This document shows, piece by piece, positions 1 through 7,203 of a stretch of DNA of 8,440 bases. The notes under the pieces were generated by a model. It made no database searches. It was given only the letters and a program-made list of their open reading frames with translations, and was not told the origin of the DNA. Location of the stretch: NCBI GenBank assembly GCA_001785175.1, contig MFSY01000054.1, positions 1 through 8,440 on the forward strand. Reading direction: 5' to 3'. The stretch comes from Candidatus Muproteobacteria bacterium RIFCSPHIGHO2_01_FULL_65_16. GTDB lineage: Bacteria; Pseudomonadota; Gammaproteobacteria; Acidiferrobacterales; Sulfurifustaceae. The first letter of the stretch is position 1; each line of letters begins with the position of its first letter. The position numbers and the translations under genes are program-made.

Positions 1-98
1 CCTATTACCATTTTCTCAGCGATGTCATAGCCGGCGCCTGTCTTGGAATGATGGTCGCTTTCCTTGTGGATGACGTTTTACTGAAAACCGCTCGATGA
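1..98 (+). CDS. PAP2-family phosphatase, C-terminal end (partial)
   Basis: Only the last 31 codons lie in the window, read from base 3 to the TGA at 96-98; the gene begins upstream of base 1. The fragment starts YYHFLSDVIAGACLG, which fits the third conserved motif of PAP2 phosphatases: a histidine, three residues, then an aspartate (HxxxD), followed by a small-residue helix with AG and LG. A hydrophobic stretch follows (MMVAFLV) and then a short basic tail ending in TAR. In the family, this His and Asp belong to the phosphohistidine charge relay. Members are membrane proteins that dephosphorylate lipid phosphates such as undecaprenyl diphosphate, phosphatidic acid or lipid A. Substrate cannot be told from this fragment. 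It is co-directional with the ACP and ketosynthase about 200 nt downstream, so a lipid-related locus is plausible but inferred. Confidence 0.68.
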   Translation, partial: YYHFLSDVIAGACLGMMVAFLVDDVLLKTAR

Positions 99-138
99 AC
101 GAGACAGAAACAGAACCACCTGGAAGACACGTTATAAT

Positions 139-209
139 GTAGGTTGGGTTGGCGCGAAGCGCCGTAACCCAACGATTTGTTGGGTTTCGCTTTGCTCAAC
201 CCAACCTAC
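139..209. repeat. Paired inverted repeat, REP/BIME-like
   Basis: The outer arms are perfect 12-mers: GTAGGTTGGGTT at 139-150 and its complement at 198-209. Inside lie GGCGC-GAA-GCGCC (151-163) and AACCCAAC-GATTT-GTTGGGTT (166-186). The element can also be read as two diverged copies of one unit facing each other. Each copy begins GTAGGTTGGGTTG, has a GC-rich centre containing AAGCG, and ends AACCCAAC. This is the layout of bacterial interspersed mosaic elements made from two REP units. Similar GGTTGGGTT/AACCCAACC palindromes are, from memory, scattered between genes in several proteobacteria. It lies between the PAP2 stop and the ACP gene and could act as an mRNA stabiliser or weak attenuator. 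Confidence 0.75.
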
Positions 210-292
210 CTGGGCCATGTTTTTAATTTTGAGATAGATTCTACATATGTATAGTGCCAGAAGGTTCTGCAACAAAAAACAGACGGGGTTTT

Positions 293-550
293 ATGGACAA
301 CGAAGTACAACAGCGAGTACTCAAGGTTTTCTGCGAAGTATTAGAGCGGAAGGAAGATGAAATCCAGCTGGATGCTTCAATCCGCAGCGATCTTCAGCTC
401 GATTCGCTCAAGCAAATGACGCTGTTTATCGCACTCGAAGACGAGTTTCAGCGTACCATACCGCTGGAAGTGGTAGTGGGGCTTGATACGGTAAAAGACA
501 TTATAGATTTTGTCGTTAAGAAGGTTCTTCAGGAACCTTCAGCCGCATGA
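293..550 (+). CDS. Acyl carrier protein
   Basis: Encodes an 85-residue carrier protein. Ser38 in the motif DLQLDSLKQM is the expected attachment site for 4'-phosphopantetheine, at the start of recognition helix II. The following helix (LFIALEDEF) and the acidic residues match the ACP fold, and the length is typical for a free-standing ACP. I chose the ATG at 293, which has a weak GGGG Shine-Dalgarno at 285-288. The frame is open back to a GTG at 254, but the 13 extra residues are unlike ACP N-termini and that GTG has no visible ribosome-binding site. The stop overlaps the ketosynthase start in ATGA, so the two are translationally coupled and this ACP probably serves that enzyme. The DSL core differs in context from primary-metabolism AcpP, so a dedicated pathway is more likely. 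Its base composition is clearly AT-richer than the genes to the right. Confidence 0.87.
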   Translation: MDNEVQQRVLKVFCEVLERKEDEIQLDASIRSDLQLDSLKQMTLFIALEDEFQRTIPLEVVVGLDTVKDIIDFVVKKVLQEPSAA

Positions 551-1911
551 ATCGTCGGGTAGTGATCACGGGGGCTGGCGTTATCAGCCCCATCGGTATT
601 GGCGTGGACGAATTCTGGCGCCAGTGCCTCCAGGCCAAGTCTGTTGTCGCGCCGGTCCCGGCGGAGTGGGACCGCTATGCGACCCTGCGCTCGCGCCTGT
701 TGGCACCACTGCCCGATTTCGATTCCGAGTCCTTCGGCGTCAGCCGCACCGAGCGGTTGCAGCTCGACCCGATGACAGTGATGGTGCTCGGGGCGGCGCG
801 CGAGGCGCTGGAGCGGGCCGGTTTCAGCCTGGTCCCGGGCGCAGCGGGGTCGCGTAGCTTTACGCTGTCCGCGCTCGACGTTGAGCGGACCGGGGTGTAT
901 ATCGGAACCGGCATCGGCGGGATGTACAGTTTTCTACACAATCACGCACATCAACTCTTCCAACGCGTGCGTCTGGCCCTCAAGTCCTATGCCGACGAAC
1001 GCGCGCCGGCGGAAGGACGTGCGGCGTTAGACGACGCTCTGGCGATGATGGCCCACGGGTCGCGGTTCCACCCGTTCGTGGCGTCCATGTATATGCCGAA
1101 CGCCGCCTCCGCGGCGGTCGGAGTCAAGTTCGCGATAACCGGCCCCAACGTGACGTATGGAATGGCTTGCGCCGCGGGCACCGTGGCCACCGGCCACGCC
1201 TACCGCGCGGTGCGCGACGGCCAGGTGGACGTGGCTCTCACCGGCGGCGGCGAATATCTCTATGACGAGCACGGTCACAACTTTCGCGCCTTTGATGTCG
1301 CGGGCACGCTGGTGCGCGATTGTGCCGACCCGCAGACAGCGAACCGTCCGTTCGACCAGAAACGCTCGGGATTTCTGTTCAGTCATGGGGGAGCGGCGGT
1401 GCTGGTGCTGGAGGAGCTGGAACACGCGCGCCGCCGTGGCGCGACGCCGATCGCCGAGGTGATCGGCTACGCCGAGACCTTCGACGCCCACTCCATGATG
1501 AGCCTCGCGCCGGGCGGCGCGCAGATCGAGCGCATGATCCGTGGCGCGCTGGCCGACGCCGGTGTTGCCCCGCACGAGGTGGATTACGTCAACGCCCACG
1601 GCACCGGCACGCAGAACAACGATGCGATTGAGGCGGAGGTGATCGAGCGCGTGTTCAGTAAGCGCCCTCTCGTTAACACCACCAAATCGCTCCTGGGCCA
1701 CACCATCGGGGCGAGCGGGGCGATCGAGGCTGTGGTCACGGCGTTGTCTCTGCGCGAGGGTACGACACACGTCTGCAAGAATCTCGAGACGCCGGTGCGC
1801 GACCTCAACTTCGTCCGGACCGTCGGGAAGCACGATCTGCGCGTGGGGCTGTCCCAGTCCTTCGCCTTCGGCGGGCACAACGCGGCGGTGGTGCTGCGGC
1901 GCTATAGCTGA
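547..1911 (+). CDS. Beta-ketoacyl-ACP synthase, FabF-like, specialised
   Basis: A 454-residue thiolase-fold condensing enzyme that joins a malonyl-ACP extender to an acyl chain. The N-terminus RRVVITGAGVISPIG is typical of KAS I/II proteins. The nucleophile is Cys208 (YGMACAAG). The two histidines are His351 (NAHGTGT) and His385 (KSLLGHT, with Lys380), so the Cys-His-His triad is intact and decarboxylative condensation is expected. Several points differ from housekeeping FabF. Residues about 126-180 contain an extra stretch of roughly 35 residues rich in His, Arg and Ala before the cysteine. The usual GEGA after RPFD is replaced by FSHGGAA. The C-terminal gatekeeper loop reads SFAFGGHN rather than SFGFGGTN. 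It starts inside the ACP stop codon (ATGA) and is the last gene of the plus-strand group, ending 53 nt before the convergent csrA. The natural substrate is unknown. A chain-length-factor role is unlikely because the active cysteine is present. Confidence 0.9.
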   Translation: MNRRVVITGAGVISPIGIGVDEFWRQCLQAKSVVAPVPAEWDRYATLRSRLLAPLPDFDSESFGVSRTERLQLDPMTVMVLGAAREALERAGFSLVPGAAGSRSFTLSALDVERTGVYIGTGIGGMYSFLHNHAHQLFQRVRLALKSYADERAPAEGRAALDDALAMMAHGSRFHPFVASMYMPNAASAAVGVKFAITGPNVTYGMACAAGTVATGHAYRAVRDGQVDVALTGGGEYLYDEHGHNFRAFDVAGTLVRDCADPQTANRPFDQKRSGFLFSHGGAAVLVLEELEHARRRGATPIAEVIGYAETFDAHSMMSLAPGGAQIERMIRGALADAGVAPHEVDYVNAHGTGTQNNDAIEAEVIERVFSKRPLVNTTKSLLGHTIGASGAIEAVVTALSLREGTTHVCKNLETPVRDLNFVRTVGKHDLRVGLSQSFAFGGHNAAVVLRRYS

Positions 1912-1964
1912 CATCCAATTCGCGCCTCGCCCGCCTCAGGCCGGGCCGGACCCCAGCATCCTCT

Positions 1965-2177
1965 CTAGCCCGATTCCTTGGCGGCTGGTTTCGCCTCTTC
2001 CGACGCGGTGGCCTGCTCGCGCTGGATGCGCTCGTAGATCTCCTGGCGATGGACCGCGATCTCTCTGGGGGCGTTGACGCCGAGGCGGACCTGCGTGCCC
2101 TTGATGCTGAGCACCGTGACCGTGACGCCGTCACCGATGGTCAGGGTTTCGCCCAGGCGGCGCGTGAGTATGAGCAT
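1965..2177 (-). CDS. csrA: Carbon storage regulator CsrA
   Basis: A 70-residue RNA-binding global regulator that binds GGA motifs in mRNA leaders and controls translation and stability. The N-terminus [16 protein letters not shown] and the region [18 protein letters not shown] match the family almost residue for residue. Leu4 and Arg44, both on the RNA-binding surface, are present. The tail after residue 52 ([18 protein letters not shown]) is variable and slightly longer than in the 61-residue E. coli protein. The start is fixed by the family N-terminus and by AAGGAGAC at 2185-2192, seven nt upstream. The frame runs open further upstream, but that extension is not CsrA-like. The gene converges with the ketosynthase and follows prmB after a 208-nt gap, so it probably has its own promoter. 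In enterics csrA lies beside alaS and serine tRNA genes; that setting is absent here. Confidence 0.96.
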   Translation of the reverse strand: MLILTRRLGETLTIGDGVTVTVLSIKGTQVRLGVNAPREIAVHRQEIYERIQREQATASEEAKPAAKESG

Positions 2178-2184
2178 AATTGCT

Positions 2185-2192
2185 GTCTCCTT
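2185..2192 (-). promoter_or_regulatory. csrA ribosome-binding site / CsrA-type GGA site
   Basis: On the minus strand the sequence AAGGAGAC lies seven nt before the csrA ATG. It is a good Shine-Dalgarno and also fits the AnGGA core that CsrA itself binds. Four further GGA triplets lie upstream in the leader, at 2202-2204, 2217-2219, 2239-2241 and 2269-2271. A GGA overlapping the Shine-Dalgarno is the standard architecture of CsrA-repressed messages; autoregulation is inferred. Confidence 0.6.
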
Positions 2193-2295
2193 GATGACAT
2201 ATCCGCTTACCCCGGTTCCCTGGCCTTGCACCGTCGCCTCCCTGGCGGGCCCGGATACGCCGTATTTTTCCAGTGGATTTGTCAGCTGTAACGTT

Positions 2296-2310
2296 ACTAT
2301 AAATTATAGT
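2296..2310. promoter_or_regulatory. AT-rich palindrome with candidate csrA -10 element
   Basis: ACTATAA-A-TTATAGT is a perfect 7+1+7 inverted repeat in otherwise GC-rich DNA. On the minus strand it contains TATAAT (2308 down to 2303) preceded by C, a context seen in RpoS-type promoters. No good -35 lies 16-18 nt upstream. A start just past this box would give a csrA leader of roughly 115-120 nt that includes all five GGA triplets. The symmetry could also be an operator. Function is inferred. Confidence 0.4.
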
Positions 2311-2357
2311 ACAACGCCGGCGCGGAGGAATCAGCAATTTCCTATGGTCCGCCCGTC

Positions 2358-2381
2358 GGATCACGGCCCGGCCGCTGATCC
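2358..2381 (-). other. Hairpin just after prmB
   Basis: GGATCA (2358-2363) pairs with TGATCC (2376-2381). An inner CGGC/GCCG stem adds four more base pairs, with one bulged base. On the minus strand it begins four nt after the prmB stop. No T-run follows, so it is not a canonical intrinsic terminator; it may protect the 3' end of the message or work with Rho. Confidence 0.35.
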
Positions 2382-2385
2382 GGCC

Positions 2386-3285
2386 TCACCGGCCGCTGTG
2401 CGCAGCGAGTTGCTCGGCGGTGAGCAGAAACACCGACTCGTCGCCGGTTTCGGTCGCAAGCCACAGAAAGGGCGTATCGGGAAACGCCGCCTGCAACGCC
2501 GCGGCGGCCCCGCCCACCTCCGCGACCAGAATCCCGCCGGCCTCCAGATGAACCGCGGCCTCGGCCAGGATGCGCGTAACGGCGTCCAGGCCGTGCGCGC
2601 CGGAGACCAGGGCGGCGGCGGGCTCGTGCCGGTGCTCCGGCGGCAGTGCGGCCATCTCCGCTTCGGCCACATAGGGTGGATTTGTGACGATGACATCGTA
2701 ATGCTCGGTCGCAAGCGCGGCGAACAGATCGGACTGGATCGGCCTAACCCGATCCTCGAGCCCGTGGCGCCCGATGTTGATGCGCGCCACCGCGAGCGCG
2801 TCCGGCGAGATATCCGCGGCGTCCACGGCCGCCGCGGGAAAGGCGCGGGCGCAGGCGATCGCCATGCAGCCGCTGCCGGCGCAGAGATCGAGGACGCGGC
2901 GCACGCGCGCCGGGTCAATCCACGGCTGGAACCGCTCCTGAATGAACTCGCCGGTGAGCGAGCGCGGCACGATGACGCGCTCGTCCACGTAGAATTTCAG
3001 CCCGGCGAACCAGGCCTCCTTGAGCAGATACGCCAGGGGCTTGCGCGTGGCGATGCGCTGTTCCACCAGCGCGCGGATCTTTTCGAGCTGCGCGGCGGTC
3101 GGCCGGTCGTCGAGGTGCGCCTCGATCTCCTGCGGCGCGTGCCCGAGCGCCGCGCCCACGAGCCAGGCGGCCTCGTCGAGCGCGGTCTCGGTGCCGTGGC
3201 CGAAATGGAGCCCGGCGCGCCGCAGATGGCGCTCGGTCCAGCGGATCCAGTCGGCAAGTGTGCGTTGCGGGGTGGTGTAAGACAA
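2386..3285 (-). CDS. prmB: Ribosomal protein uL3 glutamine N5-methyltransferase PrmB
   Basis: A 299-residue SAM-dependent methyltransferase that modifies a glutamine in ribosomal protein L3. A helical N-terminal domain (about 1-100) holds the family sequence GHGTETALDEA. The motif DERVIVPRS (101-109) separates PrmB from PrmC, which has a different sequence there. Motif I is LDLCAGSGC (132-140), ADISPDALAVA is at 157-166, and the catalytic NPPY is at 202-205. RHEPAAALVSG further on is also typical. An oddity is VPRSLTGEF, where family members usually have VPRSP. The start is uncertain: the TTG at 3285 is the only sensible codon, has no Shine-Dalgarno, and lies inside a short repeat. The gene follows mdh after 66 nt in the same frame and may be co-transcribed with it. 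Confidence 0.93.
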   Translation of the reverse strand: MSYTTPQRTLADWIRWTERHLRRAGLHFGHGTETALDEAAWLVGAALGHAPQEIEAHLDDRPTAAQLEKIRALVEQRIATRKPLAYLLKEAWFAGLKFYVDERVIVPRSLTGEFIQERFQPWIDPARVRRVLDLCAGSGCMAIACARAFPAAAVDAADISPDALAVARINIGRHGLEDRVRPIQSDLFAALATEHYDVIVTNPPYVAEAEMAALPPEHRHEPAAALVSGAHGLDAVTRILAEAAVHLEAGGILVAEVGGAAAALQAAFPDTPFLWLATETGDESVFLLTAEQLAAHSGR

Positions 3286-3311
3286 ATCTGCGCTAATCTG
3301 CGAAATCTGCG
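3285..3311. repeat. Triple AATCTGCG direct repeat
   Basis: Three copies of AATCTGCG start at 3285, 3295 and 3304 and are followed by GATAAAAGG. The first copy overlaps the TTG start codon of prmB. Similar strings of this octamer are familiar to me from intergenic regions of unrelated bacteria, but I cannot verify that here. The repeat fills the place where the prmB ribosome-binding site should be. Confidence 0.7.
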
Positions 3312-3351
3312 GATAAAAGGAATATTTACTTCGGCGTCTTGGCGGTGAAAC

Positions 3352-4278
3352 CTATTTTTTCAGCCGCTCGATATCGGCGCGCACCGTGGCCGCGGAGCGC
3401 TTGAACTCGGCCGCCTCCTCGGGCGTGAGCGGAAGCTCGATCACCCGCTCCATGCCGCGCTCGCTGATCACGACCGGCACGCCCATGGCGATGTCCTTGA
3501 GGCCGTACTCGCCGTCGAGGATGGCGACGCCGGGGAGAATCTGGCGGCGGTCGCGGCTGATGGCGTCAACCATGGTGGCGACGGCCGCGGCCGGGGCGTC
3601 GTAGGCGCTCGCGCTCCGGCGCAGGCGCAGGATCTCGGCGCCGGCCTCGCGCGTGCGCTTGACGATCTGCGCGATCTTTTCCTGGGGCAGGAAGTGCTCG
3701 ACCGGGATGCCGTTGATGCAGGTGAAGCGCGTCATCGGCACCATGGCGTCGCCGTGGCCGCCGAGCACCATGGCGGTGATGTCCTTGACCGAGAATCCGG
3801 TCTCGAGGGCGACGAAGCTCGCCATGCGCGCCGAGTCGAGCACCCCGGCCATGCCGAAGACGCGCTGGCGCGGCCAACCCAGGCGCTTCCAGGCCGCATA
3901 GGTGAGCACGTCCACCGGGTTCGTGACCATGAGCAGCATCGCGTCCGGCGCGCTTTTCAGCAGCTCGTCCACGATGCCGTAAATCACCGCGAGGTTGGTG
4001 TCGAGCACGTCGGAGCGCGACATGCCGGGCTGGCGCGGGATGCCGGCGGTGACGATCACGAGTTCCGAGCCCGCCAGGGCCTTCAGGTCGTTCGACCCCG
4101 TGAGCTGGGTGTCGAAGTCGAAGATCGGCGCCGACTCCTGGATGTCGAGCGCCGTGCCCTGCGGCACGCCTTCCTTGACGTCAACGAGGACGATCTCGCG
4201 GCAGAGCTCGGCCTTGGCGAGATTGTGCGCCGTGGATTCGCCCACGCGCCCGGCGCCGACGATGGTGATTTTTTTCAT
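3352..4278 (-). CDS. mdh: Malate dehydrogenase, LDH-like type
   Basis: A 308-residue NAD-dependent enzyme that interconverts malate and oxaloacetate in the cytoplasm. The Rossmann glycine motif is GAGRVG (8-13), with Asp33 at the end of the second strand favouring NAD over NADP. The mobile loop IPRQPGMSR holds Arg82 and Arg88. An arginine at position 82, where lactate dehydrogenases have glutamine, together with PGM marks malate specificity. VTNPVDV is at 118-124. Asp148 and Arg151 are in VLDSAR and the catalytic His175 is in GGHGD. The sequence belongs to the tetrameric LDH-like MDH branch, not the dimeric E. coli type, and the length fits. GGGAGA sits seven nt before the ATG, a good ribosome-binding site. 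The malic enzyme lies 62 nt upstream on the same strand and prmB 66 nt downstream. Confidence 0.95.
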   Translation of the reverse strand: MKKITIVGAGRVGESTAHNLAKAELCREIVLVDVKEGVPQGTALDIQESAPIFDFDTQLTGSNDLKALAGSELVIVTAGIPRQPGMSRSDVLDTNLAVIYGIVDELLKSAPDAMLLMVTNPVDVLTYAAWKRLGWPRQRVFGMAGVLDSARMASFVALETGFSVKDITAMVLGGHGDAMVPMTRFTCINGIPVEHFLPQEKIAQIVKRTREAGAEILRLRRSASAYDAPAAAVATMVDAISRDRRQILPGVAILDGEYGLKDIAMGVPVVISERGMERVIELPLTPEEAAEFKRSAATVRADIERLKK

Positions 4279-4325
4279 TCCTTCGTCTCCCCCCGCATCG
4301 CAGCCCTAAGTATAGCCGAACGCGA

Positions 4326-4340
4326 CCCGCGGGCCGCGGG
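4326..4340 (-). other. GC palindrome directly after the malic enzyme stop
   Basis: CCCGCGG-G-CCGCGGG is a perfect 7+1+7 palindrome touching the malic enzyme stop codon (tca at 4341). As RNA it would fold with a few central bases unpaired. No T-run follows on either strand, so it is more likely a 3'-end stabiliser or partial attenuator between the malic enzyme and mdh than a terminator. Confidence 0.35.
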
Positions 4341-5588
<1,248 letters not shown>

Positions 5589-5595
5589 GGTGTGA

Positions 5596-5706
5596 GTGAT
5601 TCGTGATTCGTGATTAGTGACTCGTGATTCGTGAACCTCAGTCCTCAGTCCTCAGTCTCCGAGCTATCAGCTATCAGCCTTGAAGCTTGAGGCTTGTGGC
5701 TTGAGG
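5596..5706. repeat. Composite seven-base tandem repeat array A
   Basis: About 111 bases are built from four successive heptamer families. They are six units of GTGATTC type (5596-5637), three of TCAGTCC type (5638-5658), two of AGCTATC (5662-5675) and four of CTTGAGG type (5679-5706). Each family drifts by one or two bases. The array fills the gap between the M48 stop and the malic enzyme start. It resembles the short tandemly repeated heptamers known from cyanobacteria and some proteobacteria. Confidence 0.85.
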
Positions 5707-5716
5707 CTCCCTTCCC

Positions 5717-7195
5717 CTATTCAATAATCTTGATCTGCTCTCCCGCCCGCGGCTCGCCGCGCGGGAATTTGTCGTTGAGCAGGCGCAGGATCGGCTCGGC
5801 GTGCTGATTGAGCGGGGATTTTTTGGCCAGCTCGGCGAAGCTGGCGCCGGCGGCGGCGCCGCGGATGCGCAGACGCAGCCCCTCCGCCAGGCGCCGCTCG
5901 CGGGCGGCGAGCGGGCGCAGGCTGCGCGCCGTGGTCAGGAACAGCGGGTCGGTCTTGTCGAACGCCGCGGGGTCGCGGGCGGCGCCGAAGAAGGCGAAGG
6001 CCTTGTTGTTGTAGTACAGCACCGTGACGCGCGCGTCGCGCTTGCCGAACGGGGTGGTGATGAAGCTGACCGCGGTGTGCGCCGGCAGGCTCGTGCCTTC
6101 GAGCGGCCCTTCGCGCTTGAGCGCGCCCAGCTTCAGGCGCTCCTGCATGTAGGCGCGCGGCGTGAGGCGCTGGTTCAGGTCCTCCAGCCGCAGCTGCATG
6201 ATGGCGTCGCCGTCGCGGCTGGCGGCGGTGACGGCCTCGGGGCTGTTTTCGAGGCGCCAGCCGCGCGGAAAACCGACGGCGAAGTCGAGGTCGCGGTGGT
6301 AGAAGTCGGCGCCGTGGCGCACGCCCTCGCGCACGCTGTCGCCGAACACGATCCCGTTCAGCTGTTGCAGGTATTCCTCGCGCCCGAGGCGCGGCGCGGC
6401 CAGGGTCTTGATCTTGCGCGCCTCGCCGACCACCTCCTGGAGCCGGCGGTCGTTGCTCGGGTGGGTGGCGAACACGCCGTGATAGATGCGCGGCTTGCGG
6501 CCCTCGGCGAGCGCGCGGTTTTTCTCGAACTCCTCCTGGTTCTTGAGGATGCCGATGACGCCGATCATGGCGCCGCTGTCGTAGCCGCCGCGCGCCAGGT
6601 ACTCCGCGCCCAGGCGGTCGGACTCGAGCTCGTGCTCGCGTCCGTAGCCCGAGAGCAGCGCGTTGCCGATGACGTTCAGCAGCTCCTGGCCGAGCTGGCC
6701 GCCGAGCTCGGGGACGAACACGGACAGGATCGAGGCGCCGATGCCGGCGGCCGTGGCCGCGGTGTACTGGCGCACCGAGTGGCGCGCGGTGACGTGGCCG
6801 ATCTCGTGACCGAGCACCGCGGCCAGCTCGGCCTCGGAGTTGATGTAGGCCATGATCCCGCGGGTGATGTAGACGTAGCCGCCGGGCAGGGCGAAGGCGT
6901 TGACGTCCGGCGAGTCGAGCACGGTGAAGCGGTACACCAGCCCCGGCCGGTGGCTGTGCACGGCGAGCCGCTCGCCGACCCGCTGCACGTAGGCCTGGAG
7001 CGCGGGGTCGTCGTGGACGCCGTACTGGCGGCGGATCTGCGGGTCGGTCTCGCGCCCGAGGGCGATCTCCTGCTCCTCGGACATGAGCACCAGCTCCTTG
7101 CCGCCGGTGACCGGATTCGTGGCGCAGGCGGAGATGACGCCCGCGATCGCGGCGGCTCCGAGGAGATAGCGCAACAGGTGTGACGATCGGACCAT
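5717..7195 (-). CDS. M48-family zinc metalloprotease, lipoprotein
   Basis: A 492-residue envelope protease. The N-terminus has a basic start, a hydrophobic stretch (LLGAAAIAGV) and a lipobox ending ISA-Cys24, so a periplasm-facing lipoprotein is expected. The zinc site is HEIGH at 130-134, with Glu191 in ELESD as the likely third ligand. FALPGGYVYITRG ahead of it is the conserved M48 edge strand. Family members in this compartment (BepA/YfgC, LoiP) are quality-control proteases for outer-membrane assembly. Unlike BepA, no TPR region is apparent. Instead there is a middle domain (about 300-420, DFAVGFPRGWRLENS) and a C-terminal stretch (about 440-492) resembling a diverged LysM-like fold, from LRIRGAAAGASFAELA to GEQIKI. 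No Shine-Dalgarno precedes the ATG, where a heptamer array begins eight nt upstream. Substrate unknown. Confidence 0.92.
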   Translation of the reverse strand: MVRSSHLLRYLLGAAAIAGVISACATNPVTGGKELVLMSEEQEIALGRETDPQIRRQYGVHDDPALQAYVQRVGERLAVHSHRPGLVYRFTVLDSPDVNAFALPGGYVYITRGIMAYINSEAELAAVLGHEIGHVTARHSVRQYTAATAAGIGASILSVFVPELGGQLGQELLNVIGNALLSGYGREHELESDRLGAEYLARGGYDSGAMIGVIGILKNQEEFEKNRALAEGRKPRIYHGVFATHPSNDRRLQEVVGEARKIKTLAAPRLGREEYLQQLNGIVFGDSVREGVRHGADFYHRDLDFAVGFPRGWRLENSPEAVTAASRDGDAIMQLRLEDLNQRLTPRAYMQERLKLGALKREGPLEGTSLPAHTAVSFITTPFGKRDARVTVLYYNNKAFAFFGAARDPAAFDKTDPLFLTTARSLRPLAARERRLAEGLRLRIRGAAAGASFAELAKKSPLNQHAEPILRLLNDKFPRGEPRAGEQIKIIE

Positions 7196-7203
7196 GGCGT
7201 AGT

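Noticed and set aside
133..138. Perfect TATAAT as promoter of the ACP gene
   Set aside because: No -35-like hexamer lies 16-18 nt upstream, there is no extended -10, and the box abuts the inverted repeat edge. Another weak candidate (TTGAGA at 230-235 with TATAGT at 250-255) has a spacer of only 14.
5..199. Small minus-strand open frame at the left edge
   Set aside because: The plus strand here encodes a PAP2 C-terminus, and the frame runs through the inverted repeat.
254..292. GTG start at 254 for the ACP
   Set aside because: It adds 13 residues unlike ACP N-termini and has no Shine-Dalgarno; the ATG at 293 fits better.
1027..1914. 295-codon minus-strand open frame opposite the ketosynthase
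   Set aside because: Antisense shadow of an enzyme with an intact Cys-His-His triad; no recognisable domain.
1912..1964. Bidirectional terminator between the ketosynthase and csrA
   Set aside because: Only short GGCC repeats are present, with no stable stem followed by a T-run on either strand.
2178..2231. Upstream extension of csrA to 88 residues
   Set aside because: The family N-terminus MLILTR begins at 2177 with a good ribosome-binding site; the extension is non-homologous leader.
2074..3348. 424-codon plus-strand open frame opposite prmB
   Set aside because: It is Arg/Gly-rich with no family pattern and lies antisense to a clear PrmB with all its motifs; long antisense frames are expected in high-GC DNA.
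5596..5706. CRISPR array
   Set aside because: The units are seven bases and contiguous with no unique spacers; no cas genes are present.
5801..7183. 460-codon plus-strand open frame opposite the M48 gene
   Set aside because: Composition is a run of Ala, Gly, Val, Arg and His-rich stretches typical of an antisense shadow; the minus strand has HEIGH and a lipobox.
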